The translations under genes and the position numbers were made by a program. 64,000 bases of DNA from an uncultured Bacteroidia bacterium (lineage in GTDB: Bacteria; Bacteroidota; Bacteroidia; Bacteroidales; ML635J-15): assembly GCA_902800045.1 (NCBI GenBank), contig CADCCZ010000002.1, positions 62,001 through 126,000 on the forward strand. The letters are read 5' to 3'. Position 1 is the stretch's first letter; each line of letters begins with the position of its first letter. The notes under the pieces are model-generated. The model did not search any database. It was not told the DNA's origin and worked only from the letters and a program-made list of their open reading frames with translations. Positions 16,852-28,100 of the stretch are shown piece after piece.

Positions 16852-18984
16852 CTATTCGTAAACGATCTCACCGCCTTCGAGTTGCATGCAATTCTTCGAC
16901 TTCAAGACCAATTTTGCACCATTGCCAACTATTAATCTGCCGCGCACAACAAGATGCGAAGTACGGTCAACTTTCAGTTTTGCCTTTGAATCCATTCGGT
17001 ATGCTGCACCAGCCTCTATCACTAGCGTACTTTTCTCCTCTACGTTCACAATACTTCCTGCCTCCTGCACAAATTCGGAACCTGCCTCACAGACAAGCAC
17101 CGTAGGCTTTGCAAACAAACCTGTAACATCGTCGCGCATAGGCTGGGCAACCGTTAGGTTTTGAGTTAGCCAAATTTCCATCTTTGGTGCAAGAACAGCC
17201 CTTTCCTTCAACGAGATACTTCCAGTCCAAATGGCATTGTTTGTAATAGTGTAATCGTCCCAACGCACATCAATGCGGCAATTGCCATCATCAAACGGAG
17301 TGATTTCAATGCCTAGGCCAGTGAGATATGTAGTCTGAGTATTGCGCGAAAGATGAGAAGAGTACTGACATCGCCCAGTTGTCATTGAGTTATAGAAAGT
17401 CTTTGTGTTACAAGTGCTTGGATTTGTTCCCATATTAAGATTCGTATGAGTGCAAAACATATCGCGAGTATCGCCGAGACTAACAAGACTATCGATTTGT
17501 ATCCTACCTATGCATTTTCTCCACATCGGCTTTTCCATAGCCGACGACAAAATATCTTCGTCATCAGAAACCGAAAAATGCCCTTCCATATCGTGTGTTC
17601 CACAAAATGGATTTTCTGCATCGCGACTATAATAACAATCATGCGTAGCCCAATTAATACACTTAATATTGTACACAGTATCAGCAACATGGTAAGAATA
17701 ATTCCAATAGCCTTCGGCGGGAATCATCCTCAGGTTGTCGCGCTCGTTGGCATAATAAACATCGTTATTTGCACCACTTAAAATGTCACGACCTATCTGA
17801 TAGTAAGCATAAACACCAGCCACCTGCTGCGGACGGCAATCGCTCTCATTGGCAAACTGCAAAAAGTCGAGTTTATTGTTTCTGCCCGACTGGTGGTTTT
17901 CGATCCAAATATATTGATTAGAAGAACTCTCGCTGTCCTTGTACGGCAATTTTATACGCACAGCATCGCCGTATGTAACAAAATCTCGCAGAATAAAGGT
18001 TTGCTGGCCGTCCTCCTTTGAAATGTCTGCATTTTTTGGATTTCCATCAATATCACGCGCGACAATCCACCAATCGTTTGCATTCCTGTTGCTTTCATGC
18101 TGCCAATGCATTCTCCATCTTTCATAACCATTGCACGAAACCAAAGTGGAACCGGAACCTCCCATCAATCCATATCCGCACTGCATGGGCAAAAAAGGCA
18201 TGTATTCGCCAGAGCGACGATGGTTTCCGCCAGAAGTGTGAAACGAATTAGGACCAAAGAACGAATGTGAAATTTCGTGCTGCACGATTCCTGTCGGATT
18301 CAGCGAAACATCATGAGTTCCAACGCACTGCGCCGTACCAATCCCCGAAAAGGGATAATAGTTACCATTAATCAGCAACTTTTTACTACGTAGCATCGTT
18401 GTTGAAAAATATCCACTTCCAGCACTATCGCCACCATATTCCTTTGTAATATTACGGAAGAAGAACTGTATAAATCCTATTTTTCCTGAACCGTTATCGT
18501 AGTAAGAAATATCGTTGTGACCATACATTGTCTGCAAACCACCCTGCTCGTTTATGAAATCGACAGCAGCATTCTCGATGTTTGACTCGTTGAAACTGCC
18601 CAATTTAAGCACCCGACTCTCCTTGATATTCACGATGACGAAATCACCGGTAATCTGCAGTTCGTCAAACGACGACTCACCATAAAGCCTTGTAATACAA
18701 CCATATAAATTATTTGGATTGTATACAGTATCCATCAAGCGAAGAAGATAGTCGGGAGGATTCTGGTTGAGGCTTTCAAGCAAAACCATATTCCAATGAT
18801 TTGTCTTCGCAAATGGCTTTTCCCTTTCGGGATGCACATTGTAAATAATGTTTACAAAAAAGTTGAGCATACGGATTTCGCCACGAGGCTTTACCATCCA
18901 GCCATCCCAACTGTTTCTCTGCGCAAACACAGCTACAGCAAACAGCATCAGCAACACCGAGAGCAAAATCCTTTTTAGCCTCAT
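16852..18984 (-). CDS. Secreted M6-like zinc metalloprotease
   Basis: 710 residues from the ATG at 18984 (an upstream TTG is less likely). Signal peptide at 1-21, ending AVFA-Q. Zinc motif HEISH at 236-240 in VQHEISHSFFGPNSFH, with a third histidine at 249 and LMGGSGS downstream, resembles M6/immune-inhibitor A-like peptidases. The C-terminal 110 residues are short hydrophobic strands (GSEFVQEAGSIVNVEE, GRLIVGNGAKLVLKS) typical of a small beta-helix. No T9SS sorting domain is evident, so it may stay periplasmic or leave by another route. It lies 2 nt after kdsC and would be co-transcribed with it, an odd partner for an LPS gene. Confidence 0.8.
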   Translation of the reverse strand: MRLKRILLSVLLMLFAVAVFAQRNSWDGWMVKPRGEIRMLNFFVNIIYNVHPEREKPFAKTNHWNMVLLESLNQNPPDYLLRLMDTVYNPNNLYGCITRLYGESSFDELQITGDFVIVNIKESRVLKLGSFNESNIENAAVDFINEQGGLQTMYGHNDISYYDNGSGKIGFIQFFFRNITKEYGGDSAGSGYFSTTMLRSKKLLINGNYYPFSGIGTAQCVGTHDVSLNPTGIVQHEISHSFFGPNSFHTSGGNHRRSGEYMPFLPMQCGYGLMGGSGSTLVSCNGYERWRMHWQHESNRNANDWWIVARDIDGNPKNADISKEDGQQTFILRDFVTYGDAVRIKLPYKDSESSSNQYIWIENHQSGRNNKLDFLQFANESDCRPQQVAGVYAYYQIGRDILSGANNDVYYANERDNLRMIPAEGYWNYSYHVADTVYNIKCINWATHDCYYSRDAENPFCGTHDMEGHFSVSDDEDILSSAMEKPMWRKCIGRIQIDSLVSLGDTRDMFCTHTNLNMGTNPSTCNTKTFYNSMTTGRCQYSSHLSRNTQTTYLTGLGIEITPFDDGNCRIDVRWDDYTITNNAIWTGSISLKERAVLAPKMEIWLTQNLTVAQPMRDDVTGLFAKPTVLVCEAGSEFVQEAGSIVNVEEKSTLVIEAGAAYRMDSKAKLKVDRTSHLVVRGRLIVGNGAKLVLKSKNCMQLEGGEIVYE

Positions 18985-18986
18985 AA

Positions 18987-19529
18987 TCAATATGCAGCAA
19001 AACTTTCATCATCCAGCCAGGTCTTCTGCGCACGCATAACCTGCTCGATTACATCGCGAACACAACCTTCGCCACCTTTCTTGTCGGAAACGTAGAGGGC
19101 AATCTCCTTAATCTCATCGGCAGCATCGCTTGGACAGCATGGCAAACCAACAATCTTCATAATTTGGTAGTCGGGAATATCGTCGCCCATATACAGGATT
19201 TCCTCGTTGCGAAGGTTATATTTCTTCTTCAGCATTTCCAAATCCTCGGTCTTCCACACACTACCCATAATCACTTCCTCAACGCCGAGATTCTTGTAGC
19301 GAATCATTGTCTTTTCGCAAAAACCGCCCGAAATTATTGCAACGACAAGTCCCTTGCGGATGGCACATTTTATTGCAAATCCGTCCTTTACGCTGGTTGT
19401 TCGCTGCAAGTAGCCAATCTCGTTTATATTTACTGTCGACGACGACAAAACTCCGTCAATATCAAAGACCACAGCCTTGATGTTCGACAATATCTCCTTG
19501 AAATTCAACGTTTCCAAATTTTTGTTCAT
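18987..19529 (-). CDS. kdsC: 3-deoxy-D-manno-octulosonate 8-phosphate phosphatase (KdsC-type HAD)
   Basis: Cytoplasmic HAD-superfamily phosphatase that releases Kdo from Kdo-8-phosphate for lipopolysaccharide synthesis. 180 residues, without a cap domain, as in KdsC. Motif I is VFDIDGVLSS (21-30, catalytic D23 and D25), motif II lies in VVAIISGG, and motif IV is YMGDDIPDYQIM. The C-terminal CVRDVIEQVM segment is typical. It overlaps the DUF2520 gene upstream by 4 nt and is followed closely by the metalloprotease. The DUF2520-kdsC pairing is common in Bacteroidales. Confidence 0.92.
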   Translation of the reverse strand: MNKNLETLNFKEILSNIKAVVFDIDGVLSSSTVNINEIGYLQRTTSVKDGFAIKCAIRKGLVVAIISGGFCEKTMIRYKNLGVEEVIMGSVWKTEDLEMLKKKYNLRNEEILYMGDDIPDYQIMKIVGLPCCPSDAADEIKEIALYVSDKKGGEGCVRDVIEQVMRAQKTWLDDESFAAY

Positions 19530-20299
19530 TTGTTATATGTTTTTAGGATGCTTTCGCTCATAATCTTGTAAACATCGGCAAGATTTTCATCAGAAGCGAG
19601 CATATCTATATGTGAATCAATAATTTTTCTATCTCCACGCACAGCAGGTCCCGTCTGCGACGAATAGGCACCGCCAGCAAGAATCTTGGCAAAACTCTGC
19701 TTCAACAATGGCGTTAATATATTAATAGGTATATTGTTTTCCTGCAAAAGTTTCTGCCCGAGGCAAACGCTATGGTTCATAAAGTTGGCTGCGAAAACGC
19801 CTGCAACGTGCAAAACTTTGCGCTGCTCGAACGACAATTCGTAAATGAGCGGACTGATTTTTTCGGCAAGACAACGCACTTCATGAAACGTATCGGCATT
19901 AGAAGTCTCGATACAGACAGGGATTTCGCTGAAATTATCAATCTTCACATCGCGCGAAAAAGTCTGGAACGGATACATCACCGCAGCGTTCTTCTGCCTA
20001 AAAATCTCTTTGGGCAGACTTCCCGAAGTGTGTATGCAGATTTTTTCGTCAGGAAGGCTTATTTGAGCGGCAATGCTAGCATTTGCCTCGTCCGACATCA
20101 TGAACAGGTAAGCATCGGATTTTGATGAGATTTGGAACAAATCATCGGTGTAAACAGCATTTACCTCATCGGCCAGCGATTGTCCAGCAATGCTGTTTCG
20201 GCTGAACACGCAGTCGATAACGAAGTCTTCGGCACGAAGTTTCCGTGCGATATGATAGGCGACGTTGCCCGAACCGAGTATTGAAATATGTTTTATCAT
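19526..20299 (-). CDS. Rossmann-like and DUF2520 domain protein
   Basis: 257 residues. The N-terminal half is a dinucleotide-binding Rossmann fold starting ISILGSGNVAYHIARKL, close in style to F420/NADP-dependent oxidoreductases. The C-terminal half is the helical DUF2520 domain (VLHVAGVFAANFMNHSVCLG). Substrate unknown; ketopantoate- or pyrroline-carboxylate-reductase-like chemistry has been suggested for the fold, but nothing in this sequence decides it. It overlaps kdsC by 4 nt, which suggests coupled translation. Confidence 0.87.
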   Translation of the reverse strand: MIKHISILGSGNVAYHIARKLRAEDFVIDCVFSRNSIAGQSLADEVNAVYTDDLFQISSKSDAYLFMMSDEANASIAAQISLPDEKICIHTSGSLPKEIFRQKNAAVMYPFQTFSRDVKIDNFSEIPVCIETSNADTFHEVRCLAEKISPLIYELSFEQRKVLHVAGVFAANFMNHSVCLGQKLLQENNIPINILTPLLKQSFAKILAGGAYSSQTGPAVRGDRKIIDSHIDMLASDENLADVYKIMSESILKTYNK

Positions 20300-20314
20300 A
20301 GTCTTTTTAAAGTC

Positions 20315-20469
20315 ATTCCGTAAGACAAAGCGAACAGGCGCAGGAACGAGCCTCGAGAGCCTGTCTATACGGAATCACCATCAAATATCGTTTTCATGGG
20401 AGATTCCGCATAGTTGAACAATATTACGCTCCACGTTCCGTATCGCGTTATTGTTCTAACTTGTGGAAT
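20315..20469. repeat. Two adjacent long imperfect inverted repeats
   Basis: Hairpin 1 pairs ATTCCGTAAGAC (20315-20326) with GTCTATACGGAAT (20363-20375). Hairpin 2 pairs 20403-20424 with 20448-20469, 17 of 22 positions matching (ATTCCGCATAGTTGAACAAT against ATTCCACAAGTTAGAACAAT). Both outer ends start with ATTCCG or ATTCCA, so the two hairpins look like diverged copies of one element. No gene lies in 20300-20536. Confidence 0.65.
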
Positions 20470-20486
20470 GACGACAAAAATAAAAC

Positions 20487-20521
20487 AAAAAGGAAACCCC
20501 TTTACGAAGTTTCCTTTTTTT
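20487..20521 (-). terminator. Intrinsic terminator after atpC
   Basis: AAAAAGGAAAC (20486-20496) pairs with GTTTCCTTTTT (20509-20519) around a 12-nt loop, with T-runs on both strands. It lies 16 nt beyond the atpC stop. Confidence 0.8.
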
Positions 20522-20536
20522 AGTTAATAAATCATA

Positions 20537-20776
20537 TTATTCTTCAACGAGAATAACAATCTTATTGTTCTTGCATTCTACAAGGCCGCCATTGACGCTG
20601 AACTTCAGTTCATTATCATTCATTTCCCTGATAACGACCTCACCCTTGTCCAATGTCGAAACGATTGGAGCGTGCATGTTCAGCATCTGGAATGAGCCTT
20701 TTGCCCCAGGCACCTTAACCATTGAGGTTTCGCCTTCGAACAACTTTTTTTCAGGTGTGATAATTTCTACTGTCAT
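20537..20776 (-). CDS. atpC: ATP synthase F1 subunit epsilon (short form)
   Basis: Central-stalk subunit of F1Fo ATP synthase. The 79 residues contain only the N-terminal beta-sandwich (TVEIITPEKKLFEGETSMVKVPG..GSFQMLNMHAPIVSTL). The C-terminal helical hairpin that can inhibit the enzyme in other bacteria is absent, as in many Bacteroidota. It follows atpD by 8 nt and ends at a strong terminator. Confidence 0.95.
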   Translation of the reverse strand: MTVEIITPEKKLFEGETSMVKVPGAKGSFQMLNMHAPIVSTLDKGEVVIREMNDNELKFSVNGGLVECKNNKIVILVEE

Positions 20777-20784
20777 AGCAACTG

Positions 20785-22389
<1,605 letters not shown>

Positions 22390-22539
22390 CTACACGCTGA
22401 AATACAATACTTTATACAATTGATAATGGGCAATTGATAATTGACAATTTGGATGGCTGAATAGAGTGAATGATATTGGATAATACGCAATTGACAATCT
22501 TTTTTCCATACCATATTATTATAATTAGAAAATTTATCT

Positions 22540-22547
22540 AAATTTGC
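22540..22547 (+). promoter_or_regulatory. -7 box of the EF-hand protein gene
   Basis: TAAATTTG, 33 nt before the ATG at 22581. The DNA between 22370 and 22520 is AT-rich with repeated CAATTGATAAT-type words and nothing else recognisable. Confidence 0.5.
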
Positions 22548-22580
22548 ACTCATAAAAATAACTCTAAACTAATTTCTTAT

Positions 22581-24893
22581 ATGGCAATTTTATCAAAAGA
22601 CAAATCATACGAGTGGAAATTCTCGAAGATTGGTGGAGTTACACGCGTTAACATCGAAACTGGCGACGACATAGCCCACCTTGGCGAACTCGACCAGAAA
22701 ATGTGGACAGTACTGAGCTGTCCGACCAAAGGTCTTGAAATAGACGACAAGACTCTTGAAATCCTTGACCTCGACCACGACGGGAAAATAAAGGTTAACG
22801 AAGTAATAGCCGCCTCTCAATGGCTTACAAAAGTACTGAAAGACCCGAACTTACTCATCAAACAGGATAGTGTTCTTAACCTTTCGGACATAAATACCGA
22901 AGACGAAGACGGCAAAAAGCTATTCGATTCGGCAAAACAGATTCTCAAGAATCTTGGCCTAGAAAAAGATTCCATCTCTATTGCCGATACATCCGACCGC
23001 CTTGCAATATTCGCCAAGACAAGATTCAACGGCGACGGTATAATCACCGAGAATTCTACCGATGACGAGGCCCTGAAAGCAACAATAAAGTCATGCATCG
23101 ATACAGTTGGCAGCGTTACCGACCGCAGTGGCGACCCAGGTATCAACGCCGACCAGATTGAAGATTTTTACACCAACTGCGCCGACTATGCTGCATGGAG
23201 CAAGGATGGCGACGATCGCAAGGAATCGGTTTTCCCATACGGTGAAAATACCGCGGCCGCACTCAATGCCTACAATGCGCTGAAAGAAAAGATTGACGAC
23301 TACTTCCTGCGTTGCAAACTCATCGCATTCAACAACGATTCGACAGCAGCCCTCGACGTTTCGGTTGCTCGTTTCGAGGCTATCAGCGACAAGAACCTTA
23401 CAACTTGCATCGACGAAATTTCGACCTACCCACTTGCACGTGTAGGCAACAAAAAGGATCTCATGCTCAACGAAGGCATAAATCCAGCTTGGGAAGCAGC
23501 TTTTGCTACACTCAAGAGCCTTATATTCGACGTTGACTTTGCCGGCAAGGATTCGATTACCGAAAGCGAATGGAATACCATTGGTGGAAAATTCGCAGCA
23601 TACAAGGAATGGATGGATGGGAAGAAAGGTGCTGTAGTAGAATCTCTCGGACTTGAAGCAATAAACGGAATTCTCGCTGCCAACCGCAAGGAAGAACTTC
23701 TTTCGATTGTAGAGCAGGATAAGGCATTGGAAACCGAAGCCAACGAAATAGAAAGCGTTGACAAACTGATGCACCTCTACCGCGATTTCTTCCTCTTGCT
23801 CAAGAACTTCGTCACATTCTCCGATTTCTATTCACGCAAGGGCGATAAGGCAATCTTCCAGGCTGGTACCTTGTATATCGACCAGCGCAGTTGCGACCTC
23901 TGTATCAAGGTAAGCGACATGCCTAAGCACAATTTGACTGCAAGTTTCAGCGGAATGTATATCGCATACTGCGACTGCCACTCGAAGACGAAGAACGAGA
24001 ACATGACCATCGCAGCCGTAATCACCAACGGTGAAGTAAACAACCTTATGGTTGGCAAGAATGCCATTTTCTATGACCGTCAAGGTAACGACTGGGACGC
24101 AACAATCACCAAGATTATCGAAAACCCGATAAGCATACGCGAAGCTTTCTGGTCGCCTTACCGCAAATTTGCAAGGTTTATCGAAAACCAGATTAACAAG
24201 TTCGCTGCAAGTCAGGACGAGAAGGTTACAAGTCAGGCAACCGGTACGATGGAAGCTGCGGGCGACCAGATGGTAGCCAACGCAAGCAAGGCTGCACAAA
24301 ACGTTCCTGGCTCCGAAGCTAAGAAAAACCAGGCTTTCGACATTGCTAAGTTCTGCGGTATCTTTGCTGCAATAGGTTTGGCATTAGGATATATTGGAGG
24401 TTTCTTGGTTTCATTGGCAACGGGCTTCCTTAAACTTTCGTGGTGGCAGATGCCTCTTGCAATTATCGGTGTTATGTTGCTTATTTCTGGCCCAGCAATG
24501 ATAATTGCTTGGCTCAAGTTACGCAAGCGTAACCTTTCGCCGGTACTCAACGCCAACGGATGGGCTGTCAACGCACAGGCTTACGTCAACATCAAGTTCG
24601 GTGCAACGCTCACCAAGATTGCCAAGTTCCCGCACATAAAGAACGCAACCGATCCATTCAAGCAGGGCGTTCCTGTTTGGAGAAAAATCCTCTATGTAAT
24701 TATTCTCCTTGGTATCATCTTCTGCGCATTGTACTTTACCAATGTTTTGTCGCGTGTAGGCTTGCCTTCGCCGTTCCATAAGGACGCACCGACAGAAGTT
24801 GTCGCTACCGATACGGTTCCCGCAAACGATACCACAGCCACTGTAGAAGCACCAGCAGAAGCTCCTGCTCCTGAAACACCTGCTGCAGAATAA
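22581..24893 (+). CDS. Unrecognised EF-hand-containing membrane protein
   Basis: 770 residues, no family I can name. There is no signal peptide. A large soluble N-terminal part (1-585) holds one textbook 12-residue EF-hand loop, DLDHDGKIKVNE (63-74, D at 1/3/5, G at 6, I at 8, E at 12), plus at least three degenerate loops: FNGDGIITEN, DRSGDPGINAD and DFAGKDSITESE. A cysteine-containing patch (DQRSCDLCIKV, MYIAYCDCHSK) lies near residues 435-470. Three hydrophobic segments follow at about 588-612, 620-645 and 703-725. The tail (735-770) is rich in Pro, Ala, Thr and Glu. Topology suggests a calcium-responsive cytoplasmic domain tethered to the inner membrane. Single-gene unit with its own promoter and terminator. 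Confidence 0.75.
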   Translation: MAILSKDKSYEWKFSKIGGVTRVNIETGDDIAHLGELDQKMWTVLSCPTKGLEIDDKTLEILDLDHDGKIKVNEVIAASQWLTKVLKDPNLLIKQDSVLNLSDINTEDEDGKKLFDSAKQILKNLGLEKDSISIADTSDRLAIFAKTRFNGDGIITENSTDDEALKATIKSCIDTVGSVTDRSGDPGINADQIEDFYTNCADYAAWSKDGDDRKESVFPYGENTAAALNAYNALKEKIDDYFLRCKLIAFNNDSTAALDVSVARFEAISDKNLTTCIDEISTYPLARVGNKKDLMLNEGINPAWEAAFATLKSLIFDVDFAGKDSITESEWNTIGGKFAAYKEWMDGKKGAVVESLGLEAINGILAANRKEELLSIVEQDKALETEANEIESVDKLMHLYRDFFLLLKNFVTFSDFYSRKGDKAIFQAGTLYIDQRSCDLCIKVSDMPKHNLTASFSGMYIAYCDCHSKTKNENMTIAAVITNGEVNNLMVGKNAIFYDRQGNDWDATITKIIENPISIREAFWSPYRKFARFIENQINKFAASQDEKVTSQATGTMEAAGDQMVANASKAAQNVPGSEAKKNQAFDIAKFCGIFAAIGLALGYIGGFLVSLATGFLKLSWWQMPLAIIGVMLLISGPAMIIAWLKLRKRNLSPVLNANGWAVNAQAYVNIKFGATLTKIAKFPHIKNATDPFKQGVPVWRKILYVIILLGIIFCALYFTNVLSRVGLPSPFHKDAPTEVVATDTVPANDTTATVEAPAEAPAPETPAAE

Positions 24894-24915
24894 AACAATC
24901 ATCATTTAACGCAAT

Positions 24916-24943
24916 AAAAGGCTGAGGTTGCTCAGCCTTTTTT
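24916..24943 (+). terminator. Intrinsic terminator of the EF-hand protein gene
   Basis: Perfect stem AAAGGCTGAG-GTTG-CTCAGCCTTT followed by TTT, 23 nt after the stop codon. Confidence 0.9.
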
Positions 24944-24980
24944 GTTGCATGTTGGGTATTGCATAGAAACTATAATTAAA

Positions 24981-25029
24981 GTGGAGGCGCAAAATTTTGC
25001 GCCTCCACATAATTTTGGGCCTCCACATA
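24981..25029. repeat. Perfect 28-bp palindrome with an extra half copy
   Basis: GTGGAGGCGCAAAA followed by its exact reverse complement (24981-25008), then ATAATTTTGGGCCTCCACATAA, which repeats the right half. The core GGCGCAAA/TTTGCGCC resembles the hairpin at 7229-7246 and a decayed copy, GAGACGCAAAATTTTGTAGC, near 34140. Confidence 0.75.
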
Positions 25030-25076
25030 ATATCCTTCTGATATGGACAAAACCATCCAAAATAATTTGTCTATAC

Positions 25077-25106
25077 AAAAAAAATAGGGAGGTCTCCCTC
25101 CCTATT
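25077..25106 (-). terminator. Intrinsic terminator of the modular T9SS protein
   Basis: On the minus strand AATAGGGAGG-GAGA-CCTCCCTATT is followed by a T-run, 22 nt past the stop codon at 25128. Confidence 0.88.
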
Positions 25107-25127
25107 CAATTTATCATTTGTTAGTGA

Positions 25128-28100
25128 TTACCTTATTATATTAACCTTTACAACGCTAGCACCAACCTTTACGAAGTAGGTTCCGTTGCAAAGTCCAGAA
25201 AGGTCTATCATCTGGTTTTCAGTGGCATTTTCAACCATCGCTACAACCTGACCGAGAGCATTTACAACGACAACATTCTGACCTTCTGCATTTACAATGC
25301 TAATTTGTCCGCTTGTTGGATTAGGATAAACCTCGATTTCATTTGCAAACATTTCATCAACCGAAGCATCGCAGTCGGCAGTAATGTCGTTTACTGTCGG
25401 ATAGTTCACATAATACTTTCCGAACGAATATTCGACAATGCCTGCTACGCTGTAATATTTGTCCTTCTGGATTGTATATGCGCCATTTGCAAAATTGTGG
25501 CTATATGTAACAGTATCACCAGCAGCATTTACACAAGACCAGTTGCCGTAAGGCATTGTACTGCCAGTACTACGGGCACATTCTACACGCACATAGCAAG
25601 CTTCGTATGCCTCGCTCTTGGCCTCGTTGATTGTAACATTCATTGGTCTTGCGACACCTATATCAAATACTTCGAAGTTTGCAACATTCTTCAACTCGGT
25701 AAGTCCATAGTACTCGGTTACCAAAGCCTGCAACTTAACAGAATCGCCGATGTTAGGATTGTTTATCGAGTCGAATACCCAAACACCACTCCAAGCTTCG
25801 TTTGCATCCTGAATAGAATAACCCTTTACCGGGCAATAAGGAGTGTTTATAAAGTTGGATGTTACAACACCCTTTACCCAGACAGTCTGGTTGTTGAGTG
25901 GAGAATCACCGCTTTCCTCGGTTGTATATTGTATATCGCGAATTGCAGTGAAGGTAGGTCCTGCCAAATTAACCGTGAAGGTAGATGATGCAGAAGCAAC
26001 AACTGTTTGGTCAGTTGCTACAAGACTAGCATGAATGGTGTGTTCGCCTTCGGTAAGTCCTGTGAAAGCATGTGAGGTTGCGGTACCAGAGATTGCGTCT
26101 TCATCATCAACTGAGAACGAAATGTTTCCATCGGTTCCGACGGTGAAGTTGAAGATTTGTACGGTTGCATTCACTGCCGAAGAGTAAACTACGCTGTTGT
26201 TTACAGGATTTGTAATTGCAATCGTAGGAACAACAGAACCTGCAACAATGTCGTTTTCGCTACGCGGCTTGAGTTCCCAGATTCCATCTTGTCCAAACCA
26301 ATCGACAATACCAGTAACGGTATATGAAGTTCCAACTGTAGGAGTGTAAGTAAGACCAAATATCACGATTGATGTTCCATCGCTTATTGTCCATTTCTTT
26401 GCTCCGCCGATGTTTGTGCAAGTACCAGTAACAGTAACGAGCATACTTTCGTATGGTTCGGCTATTTCGCTAATATTAGCAAGAACTAGTCCGTTTATCG
26501 GAGTTGCAGCACCATTGTTTACAATAGCAGTAGGATTCATCTCTGTAAGACCGTTGTACTCGGTAATTGAACCGGTAACGGTTACATTGTCGCTAAGGGC
26601 TGGTGTCAACGACGAATTAGTATTATATATGTATAGTCCGCTCCAAGCAGCCTCGGCATCCTGGATATAGAACTTGTCGTTGTTGAATCCAGTTACGGTA
26701 CCGCTTATGGTAACAGTCTGTCCGTTGTAAGGAGAATCTCCGTTCTCGGCAGTTGTGTACTGAATATCGCGAATCATAAGTTGTCCGCTTGTGCGAGCCT
26801 CGAATGTTACGGTTGCAGTAACTGGAGTTTCGAGAGAATTTTCGCCCATGTCGACAAGTTCGAAAGCAAGAGTATTGCTTCCGTTAACCAAATCATTTAC
26901 TACGAAGGAACCTTCGGCATCAACATAAACTGCATTTCCACCATTAAGCGTATATTTCAACTCTCCGTCGGTTCCAAGTTCGAAATTGTAAACACGGAAC
27001 TGCACCTCTACATTGTCGTCCATAACTGTTGAGCCTTCCACAGGCGAAAGAATGCGGAGAGCGATGCCATCAACATTTTCGGTTATATCGGCTGCACTAC
27101 GCGGAAGCACTACCCAGCTGACATTGTAAGTAGGCTTGTTGGTGAACGAAAGTACGCCAGTAACCTCATATTCTACTTCGGCTACTGGAGTAAAAGCGAA
27201 GCAATCTGCTCCTACATAAACAGATTCTTCTGCGTCGTTTGCAATCTGCCAAGCTGTACTTAGCATTGTTCCGTTGTGAGTTCCAGTTACCTTTACAAGC
27301 ATCGACTCGTACTGTTCCGAAACAGCACCAAGTCCGAGTTCTATCGGAGCAAACAGGTCGTTGTCGCTGCTTCTTACGATAACATCGGTAACGTCGCCCA
27401 TTTCGGTCAGACCGTTATATTCAGACATTGTACCGCGAACAACAACCATATCGCCAAGTTCTACTTCGCCAACATGATCGACAGTATAAACATAAAGTCC
27501 GCTATATGCTTCGGTTGATGACTGAATATAGAAACCACGTTCAACCTTAGCGGTAACAATACCTTGGGTTGCGACAACGTTTCCGTTCTGGGCATTCTCG
27601 TCTGCTGTACCCTGTATTGCAGGAATTGTAAGCAAGGTCGAGAAATCGGCATCGATTGTGAAAGCTACATTTGCTGTAACAGGGGTTTCCAACGAAGCAT
27701 TATCCATATCTACGAGTTCGAGTGCGAGAGTGTGTTCACCATCCTCGATGTCTGAAATTGCGAAAGTGGCAGTTGTTGAATACTGAGCAGCGCCACCATC
27801 GAGGGTATATTTTATCTTGCCGTCGTCGCCAAGATCGAAATTGCGAATTGCAAGATTTACATTTACCGAGTTTGTAAAGAATAACGAACCATTTGCAGGA
27901 GCTGTTACTGTCATTGCCGGATCGTCGCTAAGCGAAGCAACATCAACATAAAGTGCGATTGGTTGCTGATTGGCATACGAAGCAGCCTTATAATACCTAA
28001 ACCTAGTCTGGTTACTTGCAGTGTTGAATCTCAAATGAGTCCCTGCCGATATGATTTCTACTGCCTCTGCTGAGAATTCAACCGTATTCAAATAAGCCTC

